A DNA stretch of 6,910 nt, from assembly GCA_016207465.1 (NCBI GenBank), contig JACQPP010000011.1, positions 1 through 6,910 of the forward strand, written 5' to 3'. The notes beneath the pieces are model-generated. The model was not told the origin of the DNA. It ran no database searches and saw only the letters and a program-made list of their open reading frames with translations. Shown piece by piece: positions 1 through 5,298 of this stretch. Source of the stretch: Methanobacteriota archaeon (GTDB taxonomy: Archaea > Halobacteriota > Syntropharchaeia > JACQPP01). A program made the translations under genes and the position numbers. Within the stretch, counting starts at the first letter, position 1, and each line of letters starts with the position of its first letter.

Positions 1-2
1 AC

Positions 3-92
3 CTAGCGGTCCCACAGAATCTCGTTCACCGACTCGTCCAGATACTCGTCCACCTCGTCCGACCAGCGGCGTTTTCTCTCGACCATGGACAT
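3..92 (-). CDS. Possible 29-residue leaderless small protein
   Basis: I do not recognise this ORF, and no family can be assigned at this length. It is complete, with ATG at 92-90, a second in-frame ATG at 86-84 and TAG at 5-3. An in-frame TGA lies 15 nt upstream of the first ATG, so it is not the tail of a longer frame. The product begins MSMVERKRRW and continues as an acidic, probably helical stretch (SDEVDEYLDE), with Trp at residues 10 and 27. Support for translation is a TATA-like box (112-120) centred about 25 nt upstream of the ATG, the spacing expected for a leaderless archaeal transcript. It lies just downstream of the carboxyltransferase gene on the same strand. Some acyl-CoA carboxylases have small accessory subunits, but nothing in the sequence shows this is one. 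It could also be a chance ORF. Confidence 0.4.
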   Translation of the reverse strand: MSMVERKRRWSDEVDEYLDESVNEILWDR

Positions 93-111
93 GGATAACT
101 CGACTCAGGAC

Positions 112-120
112 AATAATAAA
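112..120 (-). promoter_or_regulatory. TATA-like box for the 29-residue ORF
   Basis: The minus strand reads TTTATTATTG here, close to the archaeal box A. Its centre is about 25 nt upstream of the ATG at 92, which would start transcription at or next to that ATG. It lies inside one arm of the palindrome at 114-139, so a protein bound there would compete with TBP. Chance AT-richness after a stop codon is the alternative. Confidence 0.38.
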
Positions 121-139
121 TGTTTTGCAACATTTATTA
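114..139. repeat. Perfect 11-bp AT-rich palindrome over carboxylase stop codon
   Basis: TAATAAATGTT and AACATTTATTA are exact reverse complements separated by TTGC. The structure contains the TAA stop of the carboxyltransferase gene (139-137) and the TATA-like box of the next ORF. It could be the 3' hairpin of the carboxylase mRNA or a dyad operator for a dimeric regulator. The dyad is seen directly; both roles are inference. Confidence 0.7.
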
Positions 140-1729
140 CAGGGGGATGTTGCCGTGCTTCTTCTTTGGCCTCGTCTCCCTCTTCGTCCGCAGCACCTCC
201 AGGGCCTGGATGACCCGGGGCCGCGTCTCCGGGGGCTCGATGACCGCGTCAATGTGCTTCCGGGAGGCCGCGTAGTAGGGGTTGGCGAAGCGGGCCCGGT
301 AGTCCTCAATCTTCGCCTGCCGCATCTTCGCGGGCTCCTTCGAGGACTGGATTTCCTTCTTGAAGACCACGTCCACCGCCCCCTCGGGCCCCATGACGGC
401 AATCTCGGCGGTGGGCCAGGCGAACACCTGGTCGGCCCCCAGGTCCTTGGAGCACATGGCGATGTAGGCCCCCCCATACGCTTTCCTCAGGACGACGGTG
501 ATTTTGGGGACCGTGGCCTCGCTGTAGGCGAACAGCATCTTGGCCCCGTGGCGGATGATGCCCATCTGCTCCTGGGCCACCCCGGGCATGTAGCCGGGGA
601 CATCCACCAGGTTCAGGAGGGGGATGCTGAAGGCGTCGCAGGTGCGGATGAACCGCGCCGCCTTGTCGCTGGCGTTCACATCCAGCACCCCGGCGCTCGC
701 CAGTGGCTGGTTGGCGATGATGCCCACGCTCCGGCCCCCGAGGCGGGCGAGGATGGTGAGGATGTTCGGGGCGAACCCCTCCTTCACCTCCAGCATGGCC
801 CCCCCGTCCACGATGCGCCGGATGACCTCCCGCATGTCGTAGGCCTTCTTGGCGTCGGCGGGGACCAGCCGGGACAGCTCGGGGTCCATCCTCCCGGGGT
901 CGTCCCCCGTCTCCACCACGGGGGGGTCGTCGAGATTGTTCGAGGGCAGGTAGCCGAGGAGTTCGCGGATGAGGGCGATGCACTCCTCCTCGTCCCGCGC
1001 GAAGAAATCGCAGTTCCCGCTCACCGTGGCGTGGACCCGCGCCCCCCCCAGGTCCTCCATGGTGACCTCTTCACCGGTGACCGATTTGATGACCGCGGGG
1101 CCGGTGATGAACATCTGGGCGGTCCTGTCCACCATCAGGGTGAAGTCGGTGATGGCCGGCGAATAGACCGCGCCCCCCGCGCAGGGCCCCATGATGGCCG
1201 ACACCTGGGGGACCACCCCCGAGTAGAGGGTGTTCCGGTAGAAGATGTTCCCATACCCCGAGAGCCCCTCCACCCCCTCCTGCACCCGGGCCCCCGCCGA
1301 GTCGCAGAGGGCCACAAAGGGGGCGCCGACCTTGGCGGCCATGTCCATGGTGTCGCAAATCTTCTTCGAGTGGACCATCCCCAGGCTGCCTCCCATCACG
1401 GTGAAATCCTGGGCCGCCACAAACACCGGCCGCCCATCCACCCTCCCGTAGCCGGTGACGACCCCATCCGCCGGGGCCTTTTTCTGGGGCATGCCGAACT
1501 CCGTCCCCTGATGGTCCACGAACAGATAGGTCTCCACGAAGGAACCGGGGTCCATCATCTTCTCCACCCGCTCCCGCGCCGTCCCCTTGCCCGCCTCATG
1601 CTGGCGCTTCACCGCCTCCACGCCCCCCGCCCGCAGGGCCTCCTCCCTGCGCCGATGCAACTCCGCCAGCCTCTCCGCCATCGGGTCCGAGGCCGCCGCC
1701 GGAGGAAACCCGGGGGTCTGCTGGGCCAT
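137..1729 (-). CDS. Acyl-CoA carboxylase carboxyltransferase (beta) subunit, PccB/MmdA family
   Basis: This subunit moves a carboxyl group between carboxybiotin and an acyl-CoA such as acetyl- or propionyl-CoA. It is cytoplasmic and works with a biotin carboxylase and a biotin carrier that are not in this window. The 530 residues match the usual 510-530 of the family. Visible signatures are CDSAGARVQEG (142-152), the N-terminal oxyanion loop GPCAGGAVYSPA (181-192), DVPGYMPG (376-383), the C-terminal loop RKAYGGAYIAM (415-425), AWPTAEIAVMGPEGA (437-451) and the typical tail KKHGNIPL. Ile423 occupies the position where propionyl-specific actinobacterial PccB has Asp, which suggests an acetyl/propionyl-type pocket. 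I chose ATG 1729 because a TATA-like box lies 24-32 nt upstream. The frame stays open to 1888, but that part overlaps the methyltransferase gene and is rich in Pro, Gly and Arg. Met17 is another possible start. A decarboxylase subunit (MmdA) cannot be excluded. Confidence 0.95.
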   Translation of the reverse strand: MAQQTPGFPPAAASDPMAERLAELHRRREEALRAGGVEAVKRQHEAGKGTARERVEKMMDPGSFVETYLFVDHQGTEFGMPQKKAPADGVVTGYGRVDGRPVFVAAQDFTVMGGSLGMVHSKKICDTMDMAAKVGAPFVALCDSAGARVQEGVEGLSGYGNIFYRNTLYSGVVPQVSAIMGPCAGGAVYSPAITDFTLMVDRTAQMFITGPAVIKSVTGEEVTMEDLGGARVHATVSGNCDFFARDEEECIALIRELLGYLPSNNLDDPPVVETGDDPGRMDPELSRLVPADAKKAYDMREVIRRIVDGGAMLEVKEGFAPNILTILARLGGRSVGIIANQPLASAGVLDVNASDKAARFIRTCDAFSIPLLNLVDVPGYMPGVAQEQMGIIRHGAKMLFAYSEATVPKITVVLRKAYGGAYIAMCSKDLGADQVFAWPTAEIAVMGPEGAVDVVFKKEIQSSKEPAKMRQAKIEDYRARFANPYYAASRKHIDAVIEPPETRPRVIQALEVLRTKRETRPKKKHGNIPL

Positions 1730-1752
1730 ACAGGGAGTAGAAGGGGAGGACA

Positions 1753-1761
1753 GATAAAAAA
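1753..1761 (-). promoter_or_regulatory. TATA-like box of the carboxyltransferase gene
   Basis: The minus strand reads TTTTTTATC, an A/T run in very GC-rich DNA, centred about 28 nt upstream of the ATG at 1729. That spacing predicts a leaderless or nearly leaderless mRNA and supports the 1729 start. It lies between the methyltransferase stop and the carboxylase start, so the carboxylase can be transcribed separately. Confidence 0.5.
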
Positions 1762-1776
1762 CGTGCGCCCCCCGCG

Positions 1777-2550
1777 TCACCCTTTCACACCCATCAGGAA
1801 GAGGCCGTGGCCCATGTATTTCGCCACCGGCGCCCGGTCCAGCACATCGAAGAACAGGTAGGCCAGGCGCTGTCCCACCCGGGGCCACCGCCGGGAGCCA
1901 TGCATGTTCCAGGTGCGCAGCACCACCCGCCGGAGCCCCGCCTCCACGAAGACGCGCCGGAGGACGAAGGGCATCGGGGCATAGGTGTTCAGCACATCCT
2001 CCGCCTCCCCCTTGTCCACCATGCGGCGGACCCCCGTGTCCACCGGGAGGCCCAGCCGGAAGCGCAGATAGGGGGACCAGAAGCGCAGAAAATTCCTCGC
2101 GCTCGGTGTGTAATCATCGGCGTTCACAAAGGGGGTGAGTCCATTGGAGGTGAACAGCAGGACCCGACCCCCAGGCCGCGTCACCCGCATCATCTCCCGA
2201 AGCATCACCCGGGGGTCGTCCACATGCTCCACCACCCAGTGGGAGCCCACCACATCGAAGAAGCCATCGGGAAACGGAATCCCCCCGTCCACATCGGCCA
2301 CCCCCAGGAAACCGGGGTCCATCCCCAGCCGCCGCGCATCGGCCTGGCCCCGGGAGATGCCCCCCTGGGAGAAATCAACCCCATATGCCTCCCGGCCCCT
2401 CTGCCGCAGCAGAATGGGGAGGTCCCCCATGCCGCACCCCACATCCAGAGAGCGACCCCCCTCCTCCATGCAGCGCAGATAGAGGGGATTGTAGGGAATC
2501 GGCACATGGGTCTGATAGACCCGGTCGAAGTTCTCCCGCACATCCGACAT
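1777..2550 (-). CDS. Class I SAM-dependent methyltransferase
   Basis: This 257-residue protein has the Methyltransf_11-type Rossmann fold. Motif I is LDVGCGMGD (35-43). The acidic end of strand beta2 is GVDFS (57-61), where Asp59 should bind the SAM ribose. FPDGFFDVVGSHWVVEHV (93-110) carries the beta4 Asp and the usual H-[VL]-x-E-H-V pattern, and RPGGRVLL (125-132) is the post-motif turn. The C-terminal third, with many aromatic and Arg residues, probably forms the substrate cap and gives no clue to the substrate. No transmembrane helix or signal peptide is evident. The gene starts at ATG 2550, divergent from the purP operon, and ends 47 nt before the carboxylase start on the same strand. 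The two may be partly co-transcribed, but the carboxylase has its own TATA-like box. The methyl acceptor is unknown. Confidence 0.9.
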   Translation of the reverse strand: MSDVRENFDRVYQTHVPIPYNPLYLRCMEEGGRSLDVGCGMGDLPILLRQRGREAYGVDFSQGGISRGQADARRLGMDPGFLGVADVDGGIPFPDGFFDVVGSHWVVEHVDDPRVMLREMMRVTRPGGRVLLFTSNGLTPFVNADDYTPSARNFLRFWSPYLRFRLGLPVDTGVRRMVDKGEAEDVLNTYAPMPFVLRRVFVEAGLRRVVLRTWNMHGSRRWPRVGQRLAYLFFDVLDRAPVAKYMGHGLFLMGVKG

Positions 2551-2574
2551 GAGTCGAGACTATCGCCCCTGCCG

Positions 2575-2586
2575 CTAATCAAGTTT
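2575..2586 (-). promoter_or_regulatory. Weak TATA-like element upstream of the methyltransferase
   Basis: The minus strand reads AAACTTGATTAG, the most AT-rich stretch at the expected distance (about 30 nt) from ATG 2550. It matches box A poorly and is reported mainly because the next 25 nt contain no alternative. Confidence 0.2.
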
Positions 2587-2608
2587 CCCGCCAGCGAAAG
2601 AGGGCAAT

Positions 2609-2616
2609 AGTATAAG
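2609..2616 (+). promoter_or_regulatory. TATA box of the purP operon
   Basis: AGTATAAG is a good box A match, preceded by a purine-rich stretch (GCGAAAGAGGG) that could serve as BRE. Transcription would begin near 2638-2642, leaving a leader of about 53 nt before ATG 2694. The other promoters suggested here are leaderless or nearly so. The leader begins at or beside an ATG-TAG start-stop (2641-2646) and contains the hairpin at 2652-2682. Confidence 0.5.
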
Positions 2617-2651
2617 CCGACCCCCACCCAACATTTCCCCATGTAGGTATT

Positions 2652-2682
2652 GCCGTCGCCCCCGCAGAACGGGGGCGACGGC
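2652..2682 (+). promoter_or_regulatory. Perfect 13-bp hairpin in the purP leader
   Basis: GCCGTCGCCCCCG and CGGGGGCGACGGC pair perfectly around the 5-nt loop CAGAA. The stem ends 11 nt before the ATG of the first purP gene and should be very stable. No Shine-Dalgarno sequence lies between stem and start codon. It may limit ribosome entry, protect the 5' end, or bind a regulator. It has no U tract and is not an obvious terminator. No known riboswitch class is recognised. The hairpin is seen directly; its role is inferred. Confidence 0.6.
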
Positions 2683-2693
2683 GGCCAACGCCT

Positions 2694-3878
2694 ATGCTCT
2701 CCCGCAAGCGCATCCAATCCATTGCGTCCTCCTATGAGCGGGCCACCGTGGCCATCTTCGGCTCCCACTCCGCCCTCGAGGTGGGCCTCGCCGCCAAGGC
2801 CGCCGGATTCCCCACCCTCCTCCTCGCCCAGCGGGGACGCGACCGCACCTACGCCCTCCACAACCGCCACCTCTTCGACGAAATCCTCACCCTCGGCTCC
2901 TTCCGAGACGCCCTCAAGCCGGCGGTCCAGGAGACCCTCCGGCAGAAGGGGGCCATCCTGTTCCCCAACCGCTCCATGGTCGCCTACTGGGGCATGGATG
3001 CCATCGAGAACCGGCTGGAGGTCCCCATCTACGGCAACCGAATGCTCCTCCGCGCCGAGGAGCGCCACTCCCGGCCCCCGCGGAACCAGTACGCCCTCCT
3101 CCGCAAGGCGGGAATCCGAACCCCCCGCCTCTACACCCGCCCCGAGAAGATTGACGGCCCCGTGGTGGTCAAGGTCCAACGGGCCAACAACCCCCGCGAG
3201 CGGGCCTACTTCTACGCCACCACCCCCCAGGAATACCGCGAGCAGGCCCGGCGGATGCTCCAGAAGGGACTCGTCTCCCCCGCCACCCTCCGCCAGGGGG
3301 TCATCGAGGAATACATCGTGGGACCGTATCTCAACGCCAACTTCCACTCCTACGCCCTCCCCGACCTCTTCCCCCCAGGCCTCGACCTGGTGGGATTCAG
3401 CGACCGCGAGCAGGCCAACGAGACCGGCTTCCGCGGCCTCCCCGCCGGCCTCCAATCCCAGCTCGCCGGGATGGCCCGCACCAACGAGGAGGTCGCCCAC
3501 CGCGGCAAGACCCTCCGCGAATCCAAACACGAGATGATATACCGGGCCGCCGAGAGATTCGCCGAGACCTGCCGCAAGGCCGCCCCCCCGGGCCTCATCG
3601 GCCTCTTCGGTCTCCAAGGGGCCCTCCCCATCAACCGCAAGCGGGACGTGGAATTCGCCGTCTTCGACGTGAGCCTCCGCATCCCCGGCGACCCCGCCAT
3701 CGGCCCCACCAGCCCCCAGACCCACGGAATCGGAAGCCTCACCATGAAACACTGGAGGGCCCTCCAGGGACTCCGCCGCCCCTACGGGGAGCGCCGCATC
3801 CAGTTCCCCCTCGACCTAAGCATGATGGAACTCGAAGTGGCCGTGCGCAACGGGAGACTCACGGAGATAGTGACATGA
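2694..3878 (+). CDS. PurP-family ATP-grasp ligase, divergent paralogue
   Basis: This 394-residue protein shares the PurP architecture and is homologous to the next gene along its length. Matching blocks are GSHSALEV (23-30; LSHSALQI in the partner), PIYGNR (111-116), VVVKVQRANN (157-166), EEYIVG (205-210), PPGLIGLFGLQ (298-308) and FDVSLRIPGDP (324-334). Three signatures differ from canonical PurP: IPHGSFVEYVG becomes FPNRSMVAYWG (90-100), GAKGGHG becomes RANNPRE, and EISARIVAGTN becomes DVSLRIPGDPA. It is about 40 residues longer, with a distinct C-terminus. Archaeal genomes often carry more than one PurP paralogue, so this is more likely a distinct subgroup than a decayed copy, since the frame is intact. 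It may bind nucleotides and regulate or assemble with canonical PurP, or use another carboxylate or ribotide. The start at 2694 follows the leader hairpin, and its stop overlaps the next start. Confidence 0.88.
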   Translation: MLSRKRIQSIASSYERATVAIFGSHSALEVGLAAKAAGFPTLLLAQRGRDRTYALHNRHLFDEILTLGSFRDALKPAVQETLRQKGAILFPNRSMVAYWGMDAIENRLEVPIYGNRMLLRAEERHSRPPRNQYALLRKAGIRTPRLYTRPEKIDGPVVVKVQRANNPRERAYFYATTPQEYREQARRMLQKGLVSPATLRQGVIEEYIVGPYLNANFHSYALPDLFPPGLDLVGFSDREQANETGFRGLPAGLQSQLAGMARTNEEVAHRGKTLRESKHEMIYRAAERFAETCRKAAPPGLIGLFGLQGALPINRKRDVEFAVFDVSLRIPGDPAIGPTSPQTHGIGSLTMKHWRALQGLRRPYGERRIQFPLDLSMMELEVAVRNGRLTEIVT

Positions 3879-4945
3879 CAACGATAAAGGAAATCTCCGC
3901 CGGGGAACTCCAGCGGACCGCCTCCCGCTACCGCCGCCTCGCCATCGGCACCCTGTTGAGCCACTCGGCCCTCCAGATATTCCACGGCGCGCGCCTCGAA
4001 GGATTCCCCACCCTGGGCATCGGCCGCCCGGGGGACTCGGGGATGTACCGGGCCTTCCCCCTCGCCTCCCCCGACCGGACCCTGGAGGTCCCCCGCTTCG
4101 ACGCCCTCCTCCGGCCCGCCACCCAGGAGAAACTCCTGCACCGCCAGGCCCTCCTCATCCCCCACGGCTCCTTCGTCGAATACGTGGGGGCCGACAACAT
4201 CCAGGAGAAACTCCGGGTCCCCTGCTTCGGAAACCGCGCCACCCTCGCCTGGGAAACCGACCGCGCGAAACAGAGGGAGTGGCTCCGCCGCGCGGGGCTC
4301 CCCATCCCCCGCGAGATTCCCCGTCCCTCCGACATCCGGGGAAAAGTGTTCGTCAAGTTCCCCGGGGCCAAAGGGGGACACGGCGCGTTCACCGCCAAGA
4401 CACCCGCGGAGTTCAAGAGGAAACTCGCCGCCTTCCGCCGCCGGAACAAGAACGCGGGGGAACCCATTCTGCAAGAGTTCCTCACCGGCGTCCGCTACTA
4501 TATCCACTACTTCCACTCCCCCCTGATGGAACGCACCGAAATCCTCGGCATGGACCGCCGCCTCGAGACCGTGGACGAGTCCTACCGCAACCTCCCCGAC
4601 CCCCCGGAGCTGGAGTTCACCGTCTCCGGCAACACCCCCGTCGTCGTGAGGGAGAAATTCCTCCGCGACCTCGTCACCGCCGGGGACAGCGTGGTGGCCG
4701 CCTCCCGCCGCCTCTTCCCCCCGGGCCTCATCGGCCCCTTCTGCCTCGAATCCATCTACCACCCCTCCCGGGGCTTCACCTACTTTGAAATCAGCGCCCG
4801 CATCGTCGCCGGCACCAACCTCTACCCCACCGGGTCCCCCTACAGCGCCTACCTCTTCGAGGAGCCCATGTCCACCGGGCGCAGAATCGCGCGTGAAATC
4901 AAACTCGCCCTGGAGGACAAGCGCCTCCCTGAACTCGTGCATTAA
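3875..4945 (+). CDS. purP: 5-formaminoimidazole-4-carboxamide ribonucleotide synthetase PurP (formate-dependent FAICAR synthetase)
   Basis: PurP makes FAICAR from AICAR, formate and ATP, the penultimate step to IMP, and replaces the formyl-folate-dependent PurH transformylase in many archaea. The 356-residue length is typical. Canonical blocks in order are LSHSALQIFHGA (28-39), IPHGSFVEYVG (95-105), PCFGNRATLAWETDR (116-130), the ATP-grasp lysine and glycine loop VKFPGAKGGHGAF (160-172), QEFLTG (200-205), GMDRR (225-229), VSGNTPVVVRE (250-260), PPGLIGPFCLES (282-293) and FEISARIVAGTN (304-315), which should hold the metal-binding acidic residues. The ATG overlaps the TGA of the upstream paralogue (ATGA), so translation is probably coupled and the products made in fixed proportion. 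No other pur genes are in the window. Two pyrimidine-rich tracts follow the stop and may end the transcript. Confidence 0.95.
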   Translation: MTTIKEISAGELQRTASRYRRLAIGTLLSHSALQIFHGARLEGFPTLGIGRPGDSGMYRAFPLASPDRTLEVPRFDALLRPATQEKLLHRQALLIPHGSFVEYVGADNIQEKLRVPCFGNRATLAWETDRAKQREWLRRAGLPIPREIPRPSDIRGKVFVKFPGAKGGHGAFTAKTPAEFKRKLAAFRRRNKNAGEPILQEFLTGVRYYIHYFHSPLMERTEILGMDRRLETVDESYRNLPDPPELEFTVSGNTPVVVREKFLRDLVTAGDSVVAASRRLFPPGLIGPFCLESIYHPSRGFTYFEISARIVAGTNLYPTGSPYSAYLFEEPMSTGRRIAREIKLALEDKRLPELVH

Positions 4946-4965
4946 CCCGTTCTGAACACATCAAG

Positions 4966-5008
4966 CCCTTTTCTTTCTTTTCCGAATCAAATCGCTTTTC
5001 TTTCTTTT
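4966..5008 (+). terminator. Twin T-rich tracts after the purP operon
   Basis: Two copies of CTTTTCTTTCTTTT start at 4968 and 4995, 27 nt apart, beginning about 20 nt after the purP stop. Archaeal RNA polymerase terminates at T-rich non-template tracts, often in tandem, so this is a plausible operon end. The repeated 14-mer also suggests a repeat element rather than a simple terminator. Confidence 0.5.
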
Positions 5009-5011
5009 GCA

Positions 5012-5043
5012 GCGACTGCCGACCCTGCCGGGTCGGCGGTCGC
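5012..5043. repeat. 14-bp hairpin inside the nested element
   Basis: GCGACTGCCGACCC pairs with GGGTCGGCGGTCGC around the loop TGCC. All positions are Watson-Crick except one T-G pair (5017 with 5038). That single wobble keeps pairing on the plus-strand RNA but would be an A-C mismatch in the minus-strand RNA, which weakly suggests plus-strand function. Confidence 0.65.
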
Positions 5044-5047
5044 GTTA

Positions 5048-5068
5048 GCCCGACGCGAAGCGTCGGGC
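5048..5068. repeat. 9-bp hairpin with GAA loop
   Basis: GCCCGACGC and GCGTCGGGC are exact reverse complements around a three-base GAA loop, four bases after the preceding hairpin. Short GC palindromes of this kind are typical of REP-like repeats. Confidence 0.65.
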
Positions 5069-5071
5069 GTG

Positions 5072-5090
5072 GCAAAAGAAAGAAAAGGGA
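5072..5090 (-). terminator. T-rich tract on the minus strand
   Basis: Read on the minus strand this is TCCCTTTTCTTTCTTTTGC, the same pyrimidine tract that follows purP in the other direction. It could end leftward transcripts from the 132-residue gene or from a short RNA in the gap. It follows the hairpin at 5105-5136 in that direction. It lies about 210 nt beyond the 132-residue gene's stop codon. Confidence 0.4.
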
Positions 5091-5104
5091 TTTGGGGGGG
5101 TGGA

Positions 5105-5136
5105 GAGTGGCCGGGCCGGTTGTGTCCCGGCCACTC
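5105..5136. repeat. 11-bp hairpin next to the nested element
   Basis: GAGTGGCCGGG and CCCGGCCACTC are perfect reverse complements separated by the 10-nt loop CCGGTTGTGT. It stands apart from the nested element by a G-rich stretch (GGGGGGGTGGAG). On the minus strand it precedes a T-rich tract and may help termination there. Confidence 0.6.
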
Positions 5137-5298
5137 GGCACAGCAGACTACGCGGGGTCCCACAATAACGATTTTTGAATACCCCCTATTGAGAGTATAC
5201 AGACGGACTTGAAAGCGGGACTCGATAGCCGATATATGGCATTCACCGATAGCGGTTTTTGGACTTATCCGTCGGACAAAGAAAGGCTATAAACCCAC
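5137..5298. other. AT-rich intergenic stretch with no convincing gene
   Basis: GC content is about 44% over 5161-5280 by hand count, against roughly 65-70% in the genes. Both neighbours end here, so no promoter is needed for them. It holds a direct repeat CGATAGC (5223-5229 and 5247-5253), a second near-repeat ACTTATCCG / ACCTATCCG (5263-5271 and 5297-5305), and a TATA-like CTATAAA (5287-5293; TTTATAG on the minus strand). There are only two 18-codon ORFs, one per strand. No tRNA, C/D-box motif or recognisable origin-recognition box is seen. It could be a small RNA gene, an origin or decayed sequence. Confidence 0.5.

Larger units (their letters stand above)
4966..5089. repeat. Nested inverted-repeat element with duplicated left arm
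   Basis: The right arm GCAAAAGAAAGAAAAGGG (5072-5089) can pair with either of two left arms. CTTTTCTTTCTTTTGC (4995-5010) pairs perfectly over 16 bp with 5072-5087. CCCTTTTCTTTCTTTT (4966-4981) pairs perfectly over 16 bp with 5074-5089. Inside are two more hairpins at 5012-5043 and 5048-5068. In RNA or extruded DNA this gives a three-stem structure with an exchangeable outer stem. It could be a bidirectional terminator between convergent genes, a MITE- or REP-like dispersed repeat, or part of an origin. No transposase or target-site duplication is visible. Confidence 0.7.

Noticed and set aside
125..1861. A 578-codon open frame on the plus strand
   Set aside because: It lies antisense to the carboxyltransferase gene and its product is rich in His, Pro, Gly and Arg, as expected from the complement of a high-GC gene. 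The minus-strand protein has clear family motifs.
1730..1888. 53-codon N-terminal extension of the carboxyltransferase frame
   Set aside because: It overlaps the methyltransferase gene, has shadow-like composition, and lies upstream of the TATA-like box that fits ATG 1729.
1807..2610. A 267-codon plus-strand frame antisense to the methyltransferase
   Set aside because: The minus-strand protein has intact SAM-binding motifs; the antisense product is His/Pro-rich.
2205..3752. A 515-codon minus-strand frame spanning the purP paralogue, the divergent promoter and part of the methyltransferase
   Set aside because: It runs antisense to one real gene and out of frame through another, with Gly/Glu/Val-rich low-complexity composition.
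2694..3878. Pseudogene reading of the first PurP copy
   Set aside because: The frame is intact, codon use matches its partner, and the changed signatures are replaced by ordered alternatives rather than by stops or frameshifts.
3782..4942. A 386-codon minus-strand frame across purP
   Set aside because: It is the antisense shadow of a canonical PurP and has biased Gly/Glu composition with no motif.
4966..5136. CRISPR array
   Set aside because: The repeats are inverted and pyrimidine-rich, with only two direct copies, no regular spacers and no cas genes.
4899..5141. An 80-codon minus-strand frame over the hairpin region
   Set aside because: Its sequence is the translation of the inverted repeats (runs such as SLFFLLPRP and KKEKRF) and it overlaps the purP 3' end.
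5236..5292. An 18-codon plus-strand ORF, and a similar 18-codon minus-strand ORF starting at 5242
   Set aside because: Both are very short, lack a promoter at the right distance, and nothing distinguishes them from chance.
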